Below, one piece after another: positions 62,005 through 64,000 of a stretch of DNA of 64,000 bases. The position numbers were made by a program, and so were the translations under genes. The notes beneath the pieces are model-generated. The model had not been told where the DNA came from, ran no database searches, and worked only from the letters and a program-made list of their open reading frames with translations. The stretch's first letter is position 1. The number at the start of each line of letters is the position of its first letter. Source of the stretch: BOG-908 sp965198915 (lineage in GTDB: Bacteria; Pseudomonadota; Alphaproteobacteria; Acetobacterales; Acetobacteraceae); assembly GCA_965198915.1 (NCBI GenBank), contig CBDAQC010000006.1, positions 186,001 through 250,000 on the forward strand. Reading direction: 5' to 3'.

Positions 62005-63528
62005 CTACCCTGCTGGCAAGCTGAACGCGTAGAGCTTGTTGTTCGCTGTCCCGTAAGGATCGCCCGAGCCCCAATACACCACGCCCGCCACGACGGAGGG
62101 GCCGCAGGTGACGCCGCCGCCGCTGGCGTAGTGCCACAACACCCGGCCGCTGCCGGCATCCATCGCCACCATCTCCCCAGCGGTGGAGCCCGCGAACACC
62201 ACGCCGTTGGCCACCGTCATCGCGCTCTCGGTGCCCGCCGGCGCCCCGGACTGCGTGCCGGTCACTTCCGTCTGCCAGGCCACGGCACCGCTGCTCACAT
62301 CCAGCGCCGCCCAGGATCCGCCGCGGAACTTCGCCGAGGCCCCGGAAGGCGTGTAGGCCACGTGCTGCGAATCGTTCTCCGCCACATACACATGCGCCTG
62401 GTCCACCGCGGCACCCCACATGATGCCGCCACGCTCCCCGCCGGGCCCCGGCTGGCTGTGCCACGCCACCTCTCCGCTGCCGGCATCCAGCGCCCAATAC
62501 ACGCCGCTCTTCTGCCCGGCGCCCACCACCAGGCGCGCCGCGGCGGCGGTGCCCGCATCGAACAGGCTCGGCCCTTGCGCGAAATCGTAGTCGGGCCCGG
62601 TGGGCATCGGGCAGGGTTGCGCCGGCGTGCCGGTGCGGCAGTTCAGCGTGAAGGTGTCCGACCCCTGCAGGCGGTGGCCCCAGCGCACCGCGCCTGTGCC
62701 CATGTCCAGCGCCACGACGGAATCCACGTAGTCGGCCGGCGCCAGGCAGGCGAGACGCGCGGCCTTGCCGCTGGCGCTGTCCTGGCAGGCGGAAGCGGCC
62801 TGCGGCACCGAGTAGTTGTTGCCCGTCGCCACGTAGATCACCCGGGCGCCGGTGTTGATCGCGAACCCGCTGCCCCAGACCGCCCCGCCGGTATAGCCTT
62901 GCGGAACCATGTAGCTCTGCCACTGCACCGCGCCGGTGGCCGCGTCCAGCGCGGCCACGCTGCCGCGAAACGTCGGCGTGTAGCTGGAAGACGCCGAGAC
63001 CTCGTATTCCTCGTTGGACGCGGTGCCGACATACACCGTGCCGGCATGCACCACCGGGCTGCCCGTGAGCGTGGCGTAGGGGTTCGGTTCGATCAGCGTC
63101 TTCCACACGAGCGCGCCCGTGGCACGGGTGATGCCGATGACGTTGCCGGATCGCCTGTCGGCCAGAATCAGCAGGTCGCCCGCCACCGCCGGGCTGCTGC
63201 GTGATACGCTCAGCCCGTAATCCGACATCGCATGCGTCCACACCGCCCGCCCGGTCGCCGCGTCGATGGCGTAGACGCCGCCGCCGTCATCCGTCGCGTA
63301 CACGAACTTGCCGAACACCGTAGGCGTGGCGGTGAAGTTTCCCTGCCCGGTGAACACCCAGCGCTGCTGCAGCGTGGACACGTTGGCGGGCGAAATCGCC
63401 GTCTCCGTGGGCGCGCTGCGCGTGTTGGTGGCCAGCGCGCCGCCCCAGTTCGGCCAGGACGGCGCGGTCGCGGCGCAGGCGGGGGCCGCGCTCACGCACA
63501 GGCAGAAAGCCAGCAGGCGCTGGAACAT
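62005..63528 (-). CDS. Secreted PQQ-binding-like beta-propeller protein
   Basis: 507 residues. Signal peptide MFQRLLAFCLCVSAAPACA, then about seven propeller repeats of the form VYAIDAATGRAVWTH, ITRATGALVWKTL, VAALDAATGAVQWQS, VVALDMGTGAVRWGH, YWALDAGSGEVAWHS, WAALDVSSGAVAWQT and MVAMDAGSGRVLWHY. These are quinoprotein alcohol-dehydrogenase-type blades. I see no separate haem motif and cannot confirm PQQ ligands. Periplasmic; possibly a PQQ-dependent dehydrogenase or polyvinyl-alcohol-dehydrogenase relative. The pairing of cysteines (ASACQDSASGKAARLACL) suggests a disulphide. Confidence 0.82.
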   Translation of the reverse strand: MFQRLLAFCLCVSAAPACAATAPSWPNWGGALATNTRSAPTETAISPANVSTLQQRWVFTGQGNFTATPTVFGKFVYATDDGGGVYAIDAATGRAVWTHAMSDYGLSVSRSSPAVAGDLLILADRRSGNVIGITRATGALVWKTLIEPNPYATLTGSPVVHAGTVYVGTASNEEYEVSASSSYTPTFRGSVAALDAATGAVQWQSYMVPQGYTGGAVWGSGFAINTGARVIYVATGNNYSVPQAASACQDSASGKAARLACLAPADYVDSVVALDMGTGAVRWGHRLQGSDTFTLNCRTGTPAQPCPMPTGPDYDFAQGPSLFDAGTAAAARLVVGAGQKSGVYWALDAGSGEVAWHSQPGPGGERGGIMWGAAVDQAHVYVAENDSQHVAYTPSGASAKFRGGSWAALDVSSGAVAWQTEVTGTQSGAPAGTESAMTVANGVVFAGSTAGEMVAMDAGSGRVLWHYASGGGVTCGPSVVAGVVYWGSGDPYGTANNKLYAFSLPAG

Positions 63529-63735
63529 GGGCGTGCTATCCTCGGGTTTTGGCGAGACCTACCCCGGCCCGCAGGCGTTGCACTCTCACAACCTAGTGAA
63601 ACGGCACGCCCTGCGGCGCCACGCTAGCAGGCCATCCCGGGCCAGATCGGCCTGCGCCGTAATGGCCGCGCCGGTGCCGGTCGAACCCGCGCGGTCGCAC
63701 CCGCCTCGGCGCGAGCGCAAACCCCGCCCAGCCCC

Positions 63736-64000
63736 TTACGCCACCTGGCGCTGCTCGCCTGGGTCGGCATCCTTGCCCGCCGCATCGGCGCAGGAACTCA
63801 CCGCCTCCGTCAGCGAGCTGGTGAAGTAGTCCGATCCCACCTGCGCGCGCATCGCGGGATCGCTCAGCGTGCTGTCCTCGGACGGCCACAGGCCGACCAG
63901 CAGCTTCGCCCCCTTTGGCAGGCGCCGGCGCAGCCGCTGTATCAGGTAGCGCAGATGCGCCGGGCTGCCGCTTATGTCGAGGTAGGAGATGCACGCCATG
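63736..64000 (-). CDS. AI-2E family transporter, C-terminal extension (partial)
   Basis: Only the last about 88 codons are in the window; the rest lies beyond its right edge. The part reads CISYLDISGSPAHLRYLIQRLRRRLPKGAKLLVGLWPSEDS…VGSDYFTSSLTEAVSSCADAA. I associate this with the cytosolic C-terminal domain attached to AI-2E (PerM-like) permeases of alphaproteobacteria. The methionine at the edge is internal. Identification is from memory of that extension, so it is moderately secure. Confidence 0.6.
   Translation of the reverse strand, partial: MACISYLDISGSPAHLRYLIQRLRRRLPKGAKLLVGLWPSEDSTLSDPAMRAQVGSDYFTSSLTEAVSSCADAAGKDADPGEQRQVA

Overview
The window reads as chromosome of a high-GC alphaproteobacterium, most likely a member of the Acetobacteraceae or another Rhodospirillales relative. 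This is inferred from the rRNA operon layout (16S, tRNA-Ile, tRNA-Ala, 23S, 5S, tRNA-fMet), from gene content (serine-cycle enzymes, lactate permease, PQQ-type propeller, thrB-rnhA pair, ClpS, Dps) and from the style of the intergenic repeats. No similarity search was possible, so every family name rests on motifs and remembered family features.

Layout. 1-5.4 kb: a minus-strand assimilatory serine-cycle operon, glyA, formate-tetrahydrofolate ligase, serine-glyoxylate aminotransferase, hydroxypyruvate reductase. 5.7-12 kb: a decayed serine-recombinase tail and a complete minus-strand rrn operon with a recognisable promoter and terminator hairpin. 12-20 kb: UDP-sugar epimerase and 3-hydroxybutyrate dehydrogenase (overlapping), YceI, Dps, an L,D-transpeptidase, manganese catalase, a small release-factor-like protein, a MaoC hydratase and an outer-membrane protein. 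20-29 kb: hypothetical proteins, lactate permease, a glycosyltransferase/radical-SAM group and a CNNM/CorC transporter. 29-35.5 kb: secreted RidA, a TonB receptor fused to an OmpA domain, an acetyltransferase, a c-type cytochrome and a Tat-exported flavin amine oxidase. 36-45 kb: housekeeping genes (Bcr/CflA efflux, gpt, csaA, asparaginase, lipoprotein, yfiH, midA, lgt, hldD, ubiK). 45-53.8 kb: dipeptide epimerase, dipeptidase, two beta-lactamase-fold serine hydrolases separated by an IS1595-like element, and glycerate 2-kinase, which would complete the glycerate step of the serine cycle. 53.9-64 kb: EAL protein, APC permease, thrB, rnhA, MBL hydrolase, YcaQ-like protein, DUF4126-like protein, clpS, PQQ-like propeller and the C-terminal end of an AI-2E family transporter.

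The most unusual feature is a family of about 26 short A/T palindromic arms of about 40 bp between 19.6 and 58.7 kb. Each arm lies against a coding sequence, with its GGCCTT-like end towards the gene: it appears one way up just before starts and the other way up just after stops. Between genes on the same strand, two arms with a GC-rich centre form palindromic units of about 125-150 bp. The arms fall into sequence classes whose stem changes are compensatory, which argues that the folded form matters. In three genes (a lipoprotein, a cytochrome c and a glycosyltransferase) the arm appears to be read as protein and supplies part of the N-terminal signal or membrane segment. An IS element and a low-GC islet both sit inside such units. 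A second, GC-rich repeat family occurs at 15.1, 55.5 and 61.9 kb.
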